The position numbers and the translations under genes are program-made. Below the pieces are notes generated by a model. That model saw only the letters and a list, made by a program, of their open reading frames with translations. It had not been told where the DNA came from and made no database searches. From positions 1 through 41,711 of the forward strand of contig CALUHH010000020.1 in assembly GCA_944320385.1 (NCBI GenBank): a DNA stretch of 41,711 nucleotides, given 5' to 3'. Each line of letters begins with the position of its first letter. The stretch's first letter is position 1. Of the stretch, positions 16,019-25,004 are shown in pieces. This DNA comes from an uncultured Atopobiaceae bacterium (GTDB lineage Bacteria > Actinomycetota > Coriobacteriia > Coriobacteriales > Atopobiaceae).

Positions 16019-16909
16019 ATGGACATGACCAACCTGACCGGATCGATCGTCGCGCTCGTCACCCCGTTTGCCGCCGACGGCTCCATCGACTTCGAGGCCC
16101 TCGAGCGCCTCGTCGACTTCCACCTCGACAACGGCACCGACGGCATCCTCGTGCTCGGCACGACCGGCGAGTCCTCCACGATGACCGACGAGGAGGACCT
16201 CGCGGTGGCGCGCTGCGTCGTGGAGCGCGTGGCCGGCCGCGTCCCCGTCATCGGCGGCGCCGGCTCAAACGCGACCTTCGAGTCCGAGCGCAAGGCGGCC
16301 GGCCTCGTCAGGGCGGGCGTGGACGGCCTGCTGCTCATCACCCCGTACTACAACAAGTCCAACGAGGAGGGCATCTACCGCCACTTCACCGCCGTCCTCG
16401 ACAAGGTGGACGTGCCCTGCATCCTCTACAACATCCCCGGCCGCACCGGCTGCTCGATCAGCGAGAAGAACCTCGCGCGCCTGGCCGCGCACCCCAACGC
16501 GTGGGGCATCAAGGAGGCCTCGGGGTCGATCGAGTACGCCACCATGGCGGCGCGCTACCTCTCCGACGACTTCCGCATGTTCTCCGGCAACGACGACATC
16601 GTGGTCCCGCTCATGAGCCTCGGCGCCCAGGGCGTCATCTCCGTGTGGGCCGACGTCGCGCCCGCCACGGTGCACCAGATGTGCGCGGACTTCCTCGCCG
16701 GCGACCTCGCCGCCGCGCGCGCCACGCAGCTCAAGAACCTCGAGCTCATCCACGCCCTGTTCTGCGAGGTCAACCCGATCCCGGTGAAGTGCGCCCTCGC
16801 CGAGATGGGCCTCATCGGCGAGAACTACCGCCTGCCGCTCTGGACCATCTCCGACGCCGGCCGCGAGCGCCTGCTCGCCGCGATGAGGGGGGTCGGTCTC
16901 ATTGGCTAG
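16019..16909 (+). CDS. dapA: 4-hydroxy-tetrahydrodipicolinate synthase
   Basis: A 296-residue DapA that condenses pyruvate with aspartate semialdehyde, the first committed step to diaminopimelate and lysine. The TIM-barrel motifs are present: VALVTPFAADGSID, LVLGTTGESSTMTDEE, the YYNKSNEEGIYRHF segment with catalytic Tyr, YNIPGRTGCSI, and the Schiff-base lysine in WGIKEASGS (about residue 164). Start ATG 16019 follows GAGAAAGG, which lies immediately beyond the palindromic repeat. The repeat separates it from lysA, but no promoter is evident, so the two are probably co-transcribed. The dapB TTG start overlaps its stop. Confidence 0.95.
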   Translation: MDMTNLTGSIVALVTPFAADGSIDFEALERLVDFHLDNGTDGILVLGTTGESSTMTDEEDLAVARCVVERVAGRVPVIGGAGSNATFESERKAAGLVRAGVDGLLLITPYYNKSNEEGIYRHFTAVLDKVDVPCILYNIPGRTGCSISEKNLARLAAHPNAWGIKEASGSIEYATMAARYLSDDFRMFSGNDDIVVPLMSLGAQGVISVWADVAPATVHQMCADFLAGDLAAARATQLKNLELIHALFCEVNPIPVKCALAEMGLIGENYRLPLWTISDAGRERLLAAMRGVGLIG

Positions 16910-17624
16910 CGTCATCGTCATCGGCGGCAACGGCCGCATGGGGCGCCTCGTGCGCGAGGCGCTTCTCGTCCGCGGCTTCGAGCTCGCTGGGTCCTACGAC
17001 GTGGACGACATCACGGAGCTCGACGAGGCCGCGCCTGCGGCGGACGTGGCCGTGGACTTCTCCGCGCCCGCCGCGCTGCCCCACGTGCTCGCGTACGCCC
17101 GCCGCACCGGCGCCGCGGTCGTGAGCGGGGCCACCGGCTACAGCGCCGACCAGCTCGCGGAGCTGCGCGCGCTGGGCGAGACCAACCGCGTGATCTGGTC
17201 GTCCAACTACTCGCTCGGCGTGGCGGCCCTGCGTCGGGCCACGGCGCTGGTGGCCGAGGCGCTCGCGGGGTGGGACGTCGAGATCGTCGAGACCCACCAC
17301 AACCAGAAGGTCGACGCGCCGAGCGGCACCGCCAAGGCCCTGCTCGCCGCCGTGGACCCGGCGGGGGAGCGCCCCGTGGTGGACGGCCGCTCCGGCATCG
17401 TCGGCGCCCGCGTCCCCGGCGAGATCGGCATGCACGCCCTTCGCGGAGGGACCGTGGCAGGCACGCACGAGGTGCACTTCTTCGGGACCGACGAGGAGGT
17501 CTGCCTCACGCACCGCGCCGCGAGCCGCCAGGTCTTCGTCGCCGGCGCCGTGGCCGCGGCCGAGCGGCTGCTCGACCGCCCCGCCGGCTTCTACGACTTC
17601 GACGCCCTGATGTTCGGGAAGTAA
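16902..17624 (+). CDS. dapB: 4-hydroxy-tetrahydrodipicolinate reductase
   Basis: A 240-residue DapB. The Rossmann motif VIVIGGNGRMGRLV is at the N-terminus (the usual GAxGRMG has Asn here), followed by VDFSAPAALPHVL, the GATGYSADQ segment, SSNYSLGV, and the catalytic EIVETHHNQKVDAPSGTA. It reduces the DapA product with NAD(P)H. It starts at TTG 16902, overlapping the last codons of dapA (8 bases), with GAGGGGGG as ribosome site inside dapA. Short for the family but complete, ending FYDFDALMFGK like other members. Confidence 0.94.
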   Translation: MASVIVIGGNGRMGRLVREALLVRGFELAGSYDVDDITELDEAAPAADVAVDFSAPAALPHVLAYARRTGAAVVSGATGYSADQLAELRALGETNRVIWSSNYSLGVAALRRATALVAEALAGWDVEIVETHHNQKVDAPSGTAKALLAAVDPAGERPVVDGRSGIVGARVPGEIGMHALRGGTVAGTHEVHFFGTDEEVCLTHRAASRQVFVAGAVAAAERLLDRPAGFYDFDALMFGK

Positions 17625-17702
17625 GGTTGCCGCAGCTGCCGGGCACATCGTTGCGCTGCATGGCTGCCCGACGGACGGAAGGCGCGTCAGGGGGAACATG
17701 AC

Positions 17703-17711
17703 TGGTAAGAT
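17703..17711 (+). promoter_or_regulatory. Extended -10 promoter ahead of dapH
   Basis: TGG-TAAGAT in the 220-base gap between dapB and dapH is an extended -10 that would give dapH a leader of about 125 bases. No clear -35. The leader holds one CTTCTCG motif and an AGAGAAGAA run. Confidence 0.4.
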
Positions 17712-17844
17712 GTCGCTCGACTGATGCGCGGAGGCACCGCGTGCTTCTCGTCCGCGAGTTCCGCAGCCGCGCGGGGCGCGGCGAGGACCGTCCGAGCGGA
17801 GAGAAGAACGGGGCCTCCGCCCCCACGAAAGAAGGGAACAAGCT

Positions 17845-18546
17845 GTGAACGCCCAGGAGATCATCGACTTCATCGCCAACGCGCCCAAGACGACGCCGGT
17901 CAAGCTCTACGTCCACGAGCGCTGCGGCATGCGCGTGGACTGGGGAGACGCCCGCGTCTACGGCGGTCGCGACGGAAAGATCGTCTTTGGCGCGTGGTCG
18001 GAGCTCTCCGAGATTCTTAAGAAGAACGCCGACTCGATCGAGTACTTCGACGTGGAGTGCGACCGCCGCAACTCCGCGGTGCCGCTGCTCGACCTCAAGG
18101 GCGTGAACGCGCGCATAGAGCCGGGCGCCATCATCCGCGACCAGGTGGAGATCGGCGACGGCGCGGTGATCATGATGGGCGCGATCATCAACATCGGCGC
18201 CGTGGTGGGGCCGGGCACCATGATCGACATGGGCGCCGTGCTCGGCGGCCGCGCCATCGTGGGCGCGCGCTGCCACGTGGGCGCCGGGACCGTGCTCGCG
18301 GGCGTGGTCGAGCCGGCGAGCGCCGTTCCCGTGGTCGTGGAGGACGACGTCATGATCGGGGCCAACGCCGTGGTGCTCGAGGGCGTGCGCGTGGGCGCCG
18401 GCGCCGTCGTGGCCGCGGGCGCCGTCTGCGTGGAGGACGTGCCCGCGGGCGCCGTGGTGGCGGGCGTCCCGGCCCGCGTCATCAAGATGCGCGACGAGCG
18501 GACCGACTCCAAGACCGGCCTGGTCGAGGAGCTGCGCCGCCTGTAG
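17845..18546 (+). CDS. dapH: Tetrahydrodipicolinate N-acetyltransferase
   Basis: A 233-residue acyltransferase of the left-handed beta-helix family. The N-terminal part ([20 protein letters not shown], then [14 protein letters not shown] and [12 protein letters not shown]) is the DapH-specific domain, not succinyltransferase DapD. Hexapeptide repeats run from about residue 90 to 200 ([40 protein letters not shown]). It acetylates tetrahydrodipicolinate from acetyl-CoA, the first step of the acetylase branch; an aminotransferase and the M20 deacetylase would follow. The aminotransferase is not in this window. Start GTG 17845 behind GAAGGGA. Confidence 0.93.
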   Translation: MNAQEIIDFIANAPKTTPVKLYVHERCGMRVDWGDARVYGGRDGKIVFGAWSELSEILKKNADSIEYFDVECDRRNSAVPLLDLKGVNARIEPGAIIRDQVEIGDGAVIMMGAIINIGAVVGPGTMIDMGAVLGGRAIVGARCHVGAGTVLAGVVEPASAVPVVVEDDVMIGANAVVLEGVRVGAGAVVAAGAVCVEDVPAGAVVAGVPARVIKMRDERTDSKTGLVEELRRL

Positions 18547-18603
18547 CGTGCCGGGCGCACGTCCTTCTCGCCGGCGTCGTCGCCGGCTGCGCCGTTTGCC
18601 CAG

Positions 18604-18784
18604 GTGCCGAAAACCCGTCATCTGCGCGCGGTGCCAAAATCCCGCCATCTGCGTGTCCGCCGCACGCATATGGCGGGTTTTTGGCACGTATTTACGCATA
18701 TAGCGAGATTCCGGCACCTAAACACGCATATGGCGGAAATCCGGCACCGCGGCGCCCCGACACGCATATGACGGGAATCCGGCA
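18604..18784. repeat. Mosaic array of ~26-bp palindromic units (family B), copy 2
   Basis: Two forward units (18604-18629, 18631-18655) read GTGCC.AAA.CCCG.CATCTGCG; four reverse units follow (18662-18687, 18691-18718, 18723-18748, 18761-18784), each reading ACGCATATGGCGG or a close variant and ending in TTCCGGCAC or TTTGGCAC. Neighbouring opposite units can pair into hairpins. This fills most of the 335-base gap after dapH; a -10-like TATACT at 18831 lies before the Asp23-like gene. No gene is seen in the gap. Confidence 0.8.
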
Positions 18785-18881
18785 GGCGGATTCGGCGCCG
18801 GCCGAGAAGGACCTCCCGCCGGCGCTGCGGTATACTACGTAAAATGTATGTGCGAAACTTCCGCCAGCGAGAGGAGACCAC

Positions 18882-19229
18882 ATGTCTGGTGTCGTTCCAG
18901 GAACGCTGAGGGTGTCCAATGACTGCATCGCCGACCTCGCGGGCTACGCCGCGCTCGAGTGCTACGGCGTGGTGGGCATGGCCGAGCTCGACGAGCAGGC
19001 CGGCGTCGTCCGCCTGCTGCCGTCCTTCCGCCTGCGCAAGGGCATCGACGTGGCCTCGACCGCCGGCCGCGTCTCCGTTGACCTCCACGTGATCGTGGAG
19101 CAGGGCGTCAACATGGCGTCTGTCGTGGGCAACCTCACGAGCTCGGTCAAGTTCCTGCTCAAGCAGATCGCCGAGCTCGAGGACGTCGACGTCAAGGTGC
19201 ACATCGAGGGCCTCCGCAACGCCCGCTAG
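18882..19229 (+). CDS. Asp23/Gls24 family (YloU-like) protein
   Basis: A 115-residue protein of the Asp23/YloU (DUF322) family. The family pattern is clear: GTLRVSNDCIADLAGYAALECYGVVGMAE, then a basic stretch KGIDVAS and a beta-rich VSVDLHVIVEQGVNMASVVGNL followed by a C-terminal helix. Members are small cytoplasmic or membrane-associated proteins linked to cell envelope homeostasis; the biochemical role is not settled. It starts at ATG 18882 behind GAGAGGAGA and stands 30 bases ahead of the FakA-like gene, the same order as yloU-yloV in Bacillus. Confidence 0.9.
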   Translation: MSGVVPGTLRVSNDCIADLAGYAALECYGVVGMAELDEQAGVVRLLPSFRLRKGIDVASTAGRVSVDLHVIVEQGVNMASVVGNLTSSVKFLLKQIAELEDVDVKVHIEGLRNAR

Positions 19230-19259
19230 GCACTCCGAGAAGAACCGAGGTACTCGAAG

Positions 19260-20930
19260 ATGATTTCCACCGTCATCCGCACCTGCTTCCCCGCCGCCGC
19301 CAAGGTCGTGGCCGACCGCGCGGAGGAGATCAACAAGCTCAACGTCTTCCCCGTGCCGGACGGCGACACGGGCACCAACATGTCCCTCACGCTCAACACC
19401 GTCGTGGGCGAGGTCCAGGCCCTGCCCGCCGACGCCACGATCGAGGACATCGCCAAGGCCATCACGCACGGCTCGCTCATGGGCGCCCGCGGCAACTCCG
19501 GCGTCATCACGAGCCAGATCCTGCGCGGCATCGCCGAGGGCCTCGTCGACGCCAAGAACCAGGAGCACCCCACCCCCGGCGACGTCGCCCACGCGTGGCG
19601 CCGCGGCGTGAAGGTCGCCTTCAAGGCCGTCCGCAAGCCGGTCGAGGGCACCATCCTCACCGTCCTGCGCGACGTCTCCGCCAAGGCCGACCAGCTCGAG
19701 AAGACCAAGATCTCCACGCGCGACATGCTCGACGCGCTCGTCGTCGAGGCCTACGAGTCCGTGGCCCGCACGCCGGAGCTGCTGCCCGTCCTCAAGGAGA
19801 ACGGCGTGGTGGACTCCGGCGCCTTTGGCTTCGCCACCTTCCTCGAGGCCTTCGTCAACGCCGCCAACGGCAAGGCCGGCGAGCTCACCGAGTTCAAGAC
19901 CACCGTCGACGCCAAGGCAGACGTCTCCTCCAAGGTCCAGATCGAGCTCAACGACGACTGGGAGGGCTCGGAGTTCCGCTACTGCAACGAGTTCCTCTTC
20001 AAGGCCGAGAAGCCCTTCGACGTCGACGAGAGCCTCGCCTTCCTCGCCACGCTCGGCGACTGCGAGCTGATCGTGGGCGCCTACCCCGACTTCAAGGTCC
20101 ACGTGCACTCCAACGAGCCCAACCGCGTGCTCGAGTACATGCTGCAGTTCGGCCAGGTCTACGAGGTCTTCATCCACAACATGGACATGGAGTCCCACGA
20201 CCGCACCGCCAAGATCGCCGCAGACCAGGCCCATGCCGCAGGCGAGAAGAACGACGAGCCCAGAAAGCCGCTCGGCTTCGTCGCCGTGGCCGCCGGCTCC
20301 GGCGAGGAGGAGATCTTGCGCTCGCTGGGCGTCGACGTCGTCGTGTCCGGCGGCCAGACCATGAACCCCTCCACGGCGGACATCCTCACCGCCATCGAGC
20401 AGGTCAACGCCGAGTCCGTCATCGTGCTGCCCGGCAACGGCAACATCCGCATGGCCGCCGAGGCCGCCGCGAGCGCCTGCGAGGACGCCGAGGTCGCCGT
20501 GGTGCCCACCAAGACCGTGCTCCAGGGCTTCTCGGCCATGTTCGTCGTGGACCCCGAGGGCACCCTCGCGGACAACGTCGAGGCCATGACTGAGGTCATC
20601 GCGGGCGTCCGCGGCGGCGAGGTCACCACCGCCGTGCGCGACTCCCAGGCGGCCGACGGCACCCCCATCCACGACGGCGACGTCATGGGCATCCAGGACG
20701 ACTCCATCGAGGTCGTGGGCTCCGACGTGGCTCAGGTCACGCTCGAGCTCATCGCCAAGATGCAGGACGAGGAGGAGGGCGACTCGCTCACGATCCTCGC
20801 CGGCCAGGACATGGACGACGAGGCCTTCGAGGCGCTCGTGGCCGCGATCGAGCAGGCCCAGCCCGACCTCGAGGTCGACCCGCACCGCGGCGAGCAGCCC
20901 CTCTACCCCGTGATCTTCTCGATCGAGTAG
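19260..20930 (+). CDS. DAK2-domain kinase, FakA/YloV-like
   Basis: A 556-residue protein. The N-terminal DhaL/Dak2 domain (about residues 10-200) has the nucleotide and magnesium motif NVFPVPDGDTGTNMSLTL and the loop HGSLMGARGNSGVITSQILRG. A central domain and a C-terminal DegV-like region (FVAVAAGSGEEEILRSLGVDVVVSGGQTMNPST) follow, matching the architecture of fatty acid kinase FakA, which phosphorylates fatty acids held by FakB. No FakB is in this window. The start at 19260 lies after ACCGAGG. A linker after about residue 320 (HAAGEKNDEPRK) separates the domains. Four bases separate it from recG. Confidence 0.9.
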   Translation: MISTVIRTCFPAAAKVVADRAEEINKLNVFPVPDGDTGTNMSLTLNTVVGEVQALPADATIEDIAKAITHGSLMGARGNSGVITSQILRGIAEGLVDAKNQEHPTPGDVAHAWRRGVKVAFKAVRKPVEGTILTVLRDVSAKADQLEKTKISTRDMLDALVVEAYESVARTPELLPVLKENGVVDSGAFGFATFLEAFVNAANGKAGELTEFKTTVDAKADVSSKVQIELNDDWEGSEFRYCNEFLFKAEKPFDVDESLAFLATLGDCELIVGAYPDFKVHVHSNEPNRVLEYMLQFGQVYEVFIHNMDMESHDRTAKIAADQAHAAGEKNDEPRKPLGFVAVAAGSGEEEILRSLGVDVVVSGGQTMNPSTADILTAIEQVNAESVIVLPGNGNIRMAAEAAASACEDAEVAVVPTKTVLQGFSAMFVVDPEGTLADNVEAMTEVIAGVRGGEVTTAVRDSQAADGTPIHDGDVMGIQDDSIEVVGSDVAQVTLELIAKMQDEEEGDSLTILAGQDMDDEAFEALVAAIEQAQPDLEVDPHRGEQPLYPVIFSIE

Positions 20931-20934
20931 GTCC

Positions 20935-23100
20935 GTGGGGCGCGTCCCGACCATACCGTCAGCAGCAGAGAGGGTGCAGCGAACCTGCGCCCTCTCTGAC
21001 TCTGTGTCGCGCCTGCGCTACGTCTCGGGTGCGCGCGGGCAGGCCCTCGAGCGCCTGGGGATCCGCCGCGTGCGCGACCTGCTCCTGCACGTGCCCCACC
21101 GCTACCTCGACTTCACGCGGGTCACCAAGATCGCCTATGCGGACGTGGGCCATGACGCCACGGTGGTGGCCACGGTCGACCGCGTGACGCGCAAGCCCAC
21201 GCGCAACCGCCGCCTGCAGATCGTGGAGCTCTCCGTCATGGACGAGACGGGCGTGCTCGTGGCAACGTTCTTCCGCCAGCCGTGGATCGCCGAGCAGGTC
21301 AAGGTCGGCGACGTCGTCGCGCTCTCCGGCAAGGTGACCTTCGCCTACGGCTTCAAGCAGATGAAGGCCCCCTTCCACGAGGTCGTGGGCTCCACGGCGC
21401 AGACCGGCGGGTACGCGCGCGTCCTGCCGGTGCACCCGGTGGGGGAGGGCGTCACCGCCTCCTGGATGCGCCGCATCGTCGCCGCGGCCCTCGCCGACGT
21501 GGGCGACGTCTGCGACTGGCTGCCCGCGCCGCTCGTCGCCGAGCGCGGCCTCATGACGCTCGCGCGGGCCCTGCGCGAGGTGCACTTCCCGTCTTCGGTC
21601 GCCGCCGCCGAGTCCGCGCGCCGCCGCCTGGCCTACGACGAGCTGCTCTGCCTGCAGATCGCCCTGCTCACCCGTCGCAACCTCGAGCTCGCTGGCGTCG
21701 AGCCCACGCGCCACGTGACGGACGGTCCGCACATGGCCGCCCTTCTCGCCGCGCTGCCCTTCTCCCTCACCGACGAGCAGCGCCTCGCCGCCGACCAGAT
21801 TCTCGCCGACATGGCCGCGCCCCACGTGATGAACCGTCTGCTGCTGGGTGACGTGGGCACGGGCAAGACGGCCGTCGCCGCCGTGGCGCTCGCCGCCGTG
21901 GCCGACACCGGCACTCAGGCCGCCGTCATGGCGCCGACCTCGGTCCTGGCGCGCCAGTACGCCGAGAAGCTCGGCCCCGTGCTCGACGCGGCCCGCGTGA
22001 GCTGGGCGCTCATAACGGGCGCCACCCCGTCGGACGAGCGCGCCCTCGCCGAGCTCGCCTGCGCCCGCGGCGAGCTCACGGTGGTCTTTGGCACCACGGC
22101 GCTGCTCTCCGAGGGGCTCGAGTTCTCCGCCCTCACGCTCGTGGTCATCGACGAGCAGCACCGCTTTGGCGTGGACCAGCGCGCCGCCCTGCGCCGCAAG
22201 GGTGCCGGCGCGGACCTGCTGGCCATGACCGCCACGCCCATCCCGCGCACGCTCGCGCTCTCCCTCTACGGCGACGTCTCGCTCTCCCGCATCCGTCACC
22301 GGCCGCGCGCGGGCGCCGGCGTCACCACCAAGGTCGTCACGCCGGACAACCTCGACCTCACCTGGGGAGCCGTGCGCGACGCCGTGGCGGCTGGGCACCA
22401 GGCCTATGTCATCTGCCCTTTGGTGGACGACAAGGACGACGGCTCGGCGCTCGAGGACGTCCCGGAGACCCTGCGCTCCTCGAGCGACCGGCTGCGCTCC
22501 GCCGTCGCGACCCTCGAGGACCTCAGGACCTCGATTCTTCCCGGCATCGAGTGCGACCTGCTCACGGGCCGGATGGCCCCGGCCGAGAAGGACGGTGCGA
22601 TGGAGCGCTTCCGCGCGGGGAGGACCAAGGTGCTCGTGGCGACCACGGTCGTGGAGGTGGGCGTCGACGTCCCCAACGCCACGGCGATGGTCGTGCTCGA
22701 CGCCGACCGCTTTGGCCTGGCGACCCTGCACCAGCTGCGCGGCCGCGTGGGCCGCGGCGACGACGCGGGCATCGTCTACCTCTCGTGCGCCGCCAAGCGC
22801 GACAGCCGTGCGCGCGAGCGCCTCGCCGCCCTGGAGGCCACCTCGGACGGCTTCGAGCTCGCCGAGCTCGACCTGCGCCTGCGCCACGAGGGCGAGGTCC
22901 TGGGGTATCGTCAGAGCGGCGGCGTGAGCCTCGAGATCTCCGACCTCGAGGCCGACGCGGACCTCGTCGAGCTGGCGCACGCCGATGCGCGCGCCATCGC
23001 CGACGACGACCCGCGCCTGCTCGCGCCCGCGCACCGCGCGATGGCGCTCGAGGCGCGCGACCGGTTTGGAGCCTACTTCGAGGAGATCGAGCGCGCATGA
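20935..23100 (+). CDS. recG: ATP-dependent DNA helicase RecG
   Basis: A 721-residue RecG, which remodels stalled replication forks and Holliday junctions. An N-terminal wedge (OB) domain (about 25-200) contains YLDFTRVTKIAYADVG and FFRQPWIAEQVKVGDVVALSG. Walker A GDVGTGKT is at about 305 and the family DEQH box at 406-409 (VVIDEQHRFGVDQR). Helicase motifs MTATPIPRTLALSLYGD and LHQLRGRVGRG follow. The GTG at 20935 is the first start in frame but has a poor ribosome site; GTG 20974 or 21003 could be used, so the first ~20 residues are uncertain. Its TGA overlaps the rsmD ATG. Confidence 0.94.
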   Translation: MGRVPTIPSAAERVQRTCALSDSVSRLRYVSGARGQALERLGIRRVRDLLLHVPHRYLDFTRVTKIAYADVGHDATVVATVDRVTRKPTRNRRLQIVELSVMDETGVLVATFFRQPWIAEQVKVGDVVALSGKVTFAYGFKQMKAPFHEVVGSTAQTGGYARVLPVHPVGEGVTASWMRRIVAAALADVGDVCDWLPAPLVAERGLMTLARALREVHFPSSVAAAESARRRLAYDELLCLQIALLTRRNLELAGVEPTRHVTDGPHMAALLAALPFSLTDEQRLAADQILADMAAPHVMNRLLLGDVGTGKTAVAAVALAAVADTGTQAAVMAPTSVLARQYAEKLGPVLDAARVSWALITGATPSDERALAELACARGELTVVFGTTALLSEGLEFSALTLVVIDEQHRFGVDQRAALRRKGAGADLLAMTATPIPRTLALSLYGDVSLSRIRHRPRAGAGVTTKVVTPDNLDLTWGAVRDAVAAGHQAYVICPLVDDKDDGSALEDVPETLRSSSDRLRSAVATLEDLRTSILPGIECDLLTGRMAPAEKDGAMERFRAGRTKVLVATTVVEVGVDVPNATAMVVLDADRFGLATLHQLRGRVGRGDDAGIVYLSCAAKRDSRARERLAALEATSDGFELAELDLRLRHEGEVLGYRQSGGVSLEISDLEADADLVELAHADARAIADDDPRLLAPAHRAMALEARDRFGAYFEEIERA

Positions 23101-23684
23101 GGATAGTCGGCGGAAAGTGGCGCGGGCGCGCCATCGAGTCGCCCAAGGGCCGCGACGTCACGCGTCCGACGACGGACCGGACCCGCGAGCAGATCGCGTC
23201 GATGGTGCTCTCGGCGCGCGGCCTCGACCTCGCCGGGGACTCCGTGCTCGACGCCTTCGCCGGCTCCGGTGCGATGGGGCTCGAGCTGCTCTCGCGCGGC
23301 GCGGCGCACGCGACCTTCGTCGACCTCGACCGCCGTGCGGTCCAGCGCGTGCGCCGGACGGCGCAGTCCCTCGGCGCCTCCCGCGGCGAGCTGGACGCGC
23401 TCGCGGGCGACGCCTGCGCCCTGGCTGCGCGCGGCCTGCCCGGCGCCCCGTTCGACGTCGTGTTTCTCGACCCGCCCTACGCGCTTCCCGCCGAGCGCGT
23501 CTCGGGGCTCGTGAGGGACCTCGCCGCGTCGGGCCAGCTCGCAGACGGCGCCGTCGTCGTCTACGAGCGCAGCGCGCAGGGCGCGACGATTCACTGCCCC
23601 GGTCTTGCCCCCGTGCGCACCAAGACGCACGGCATCACCTCTCTCGACCTGCTCGTCTATCACCCTGAGGAGGATGCGTCATGA
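23097..23684 (+). CDS. rsmD: 16S rRNA (guanine(966)-N2)-methyltransferase
   Basis: A 195-residue RsmD. It opens MRIVGGKWRGRAIESPKGRDVTRPTTDRTRE, the family N-terminus; the SAM-binding motif is VLDAFAGSGAMGLELLSRGA, and the catalytic DPPY sits in VVFLDPPYALP. It methylates G966 of 16S rRNA during 30S assembly. ATG 23097 overlaps the recG stop (ATGA) and its own stop overlaps coaD in the same way, so recG-rsmD-coaD are translationally coupled. The rsmD-coaD pair is conserved in many bacteria. Confidence 0.95.
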   Translation: MRIVGGKWRGRAIESPKGRDVTRPTTDRTREQIASMVLSARGLDLAGDSVLDAFAGSGAMGLELLSRGAAHATFVDLDRRAVQRVRRTAQSLGASRGELDALAGDACALAARGLPGAPFDVVFLDPPYALPAERVSGLVRDLAASGQLADGAVVVYERSAQGATIHCPGLAPVRTKTHGITSLDLLVYHPEEDAS

Positions 23685-24190
23685 CCGACGCCACCATCAC
23701 CCACGTCGTCGTCCCGGGAACCTTCGACCCCGTCACCTTTGGGCACCTCGACGTCATCCGCCGCGCGCGGAGGCTCTTCCCGCGCGTGACCGTGGCCGTG
23801 GCGGCCTCTGCCAACAAGCACGGTCGCGGCACCACCTTCACGCTCGAGGAGCGCGTGGACATGATCCGCGAGGCGATCGAGCTCGAGGGCCTGCCGGCTG
23901 ACATCGAGGTCGAGCCTTTCACCGGTCTTCTCGTCAGCTTCTGCGCCAAGATCGGGGCGGGGGGCGTGGTCAAGGGCCTGCGCGCGATGACCGACTTCGA
24001 GTACGAGCTGCAGCAGGCCGACCTCAACAGCCACATGGCGCCCGATCTCGAGTCGGTCTTCGTCATGTCGAACCCCGAGTACGGCTACGTCTCCTCCTCG
24101 ATCGTGCGCGAGATCGCCGCGATGGGCTCCGACGTCGACATACTCGTGCCGTCCAACGTCGCCGCGCGCCTGCGCGAGCGCTACGCGTGA
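23681..24190 (+). CDS. coaD: Phosphopantetheine adenylyltransferase
   Basis: A 169-residue CoaD, the penultimate enzyme of coenzyme A synthesis, transferring AMP to 4'-phosphopantetheine. The nucleotidyltransferase motif PGTFDPVTFGHLDVIRRA is near the N-terminus, with VVKGLRAMTDFEYELQQADLN in the middle and the YGYVSSSIVREIA motif near the end. Length is standard. ATG 23681 overlaps the rsmD stop. It is followed by a copy of the 93-bp hairpin element. Confidence 0.95.
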   Translation: MTDATITHVVVPGTFDPVTFGHLDVIRRARRLFPRVTVAVAASANKHGRGTTFTLEERVDMIREAIELEGLPADIEVEPFTGLLVSFCAKIGAGGVVKGLRAMTDFEYELQQADLNSHMAPDLESVFVMSNPEYGYVSSSIVREIAAMGSDVDILVPSNVAARLRERYA

Positions 24191-24230
24191 GACCTGCGGC
24201 TCGATTTTGCCCCACGACCCCGCATGCCCT

Positions 24231-24323
24231 CGCCGAGTAAGAGAAATTTGCGAGAAGTGCCACGTTTTCGGGGTCCTTCTCGCACATAACTCTTACTCGG
24301 CGAGATTTGGTCGCAGATGCAAT
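24231..24323 (-). repeat. 93-bp intergenic hairpin element, copy 2
   Basis: Inverted copy of the element at 4393-4485. CGAGTAAG at 24234-24241 pairs with CTTACTCG at 24292-24299, and TGCGAGAAG with CTTCTCGCA inside. The conserved ATTGCATCTGCG end is at 24312-24323 on the minus strand. It lies just after coaD. The rest of the 24191-24504 gap contains one CTTCTCG motif and a promoter. Confidence 0.8.
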
Positions 24324-24394
24324 TTCGGGGCGGCGCCGCGCGGGGCTCGTTGCCCGCCGCAGCGCGCCGACCGCGCGCTTGGGTGCGCTTCTCG

Positions 24395-24442
24395 TTGACG
24401 GGGGAGCGCCGCTGCATACAAGCGCGAACAATCTGCTAACAT
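24395..24442 (+). promoter_or_regulatory. Promoter region of the DivIVA-like gene
   Basis: Two overlapping candidates: TTGACG (24395-24400), 16-base spacer, TACAAG (24417-24422); and an extended -10 TGC-TAACAT at 24434-24442. Either would transcribe the coiled-coil gene. Confidence 0.5.
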
Positions 24443-24504
24443 GTCTCGAAGATGGGTCGATTCGCGCAGCCATGCGTCGATGAATCACGTGAAAGGAACC
24501 ATAG

Positions 24505-25002
24505 ATGCAGCCAGGTGAGGAAATCGAGAGCTTGGTGGACGAGCTCGAGCAGATCGTGAGCGAGGCCAAGTCCCCCCTCATGGACAACGGCCAGAAGAAG
24601 ATCGTCGACGCCCAGGACGTCTACGAGATTCTCGACGAGATTCGCCGCGTCTTCCCGCAGGAGTTCCAGGACGCCCGCCGCATCCTCAAGGAGGAGCAGG
24701 AGACGCTCGACCGCGCCCAGCAGCAGGCCAACTCCATCATCGCCGACGCCCAGCAGCAGGCCATGATTCTCGCGGGCGACCAGGAGATCGTGCGTCTGGC
24801 GCAGCAGCAGGCCGAGGGCATCCGCGACCAGGCCGCCCAGTACGAGCGCGACACCCGCTACAACGCGGAGGAGTACGCCGACACCGTGCTGGCGCACCTC
24901 GAGGAGAACCTCAAGTCGCTCACGAGCTCGGTCTCGCGCGTCCGTCAGACCCTCGACGAGAACTCCGGTCCTCGCAACACCACCAACAACGTGCCCTGGT
25001 AG
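24505..25002 (+). CDS. Coiled-coil protein, DivIVA/SepIVA-like
   Basis: A 165-residue, charged, mostly helical protein without membrane segments. A first helical part (MQPGEEIESLVDELEQIVSEAK) leads to QDVYEILDEIRRVFPQEFQDARRILKEEQE, then a long Gln/Ala-rich coiled coil (about residues 60-125). In actinobacteria a short DivIVA-related cell-division protein (SepIVA) sits next to the DUF177-rnc-smc region, and the position here matches. I infer a role in cell division or polar organisation; sequence alone supports only a coiled coil. Gene starts at ATG 24505 after GAAAGGAA. The next gene follows after two bases. Confidence 0.75.
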   Translation: MQPGEEIESLVDELEQIVSEAKSPLMDNGQKKIVDAQDVYEILDEIRRVFPQEFQDARRILKEEQETLDRAQQQANSIIADAQQQAMILAGDQEIVRLAQQQAEGIRDQAAQYERDTRYNAEEYADTVLAHLEENLKSLTSSVSRVRQTLDENSGPRNTTNNVPW

Positions 25003-25004
25003 CC

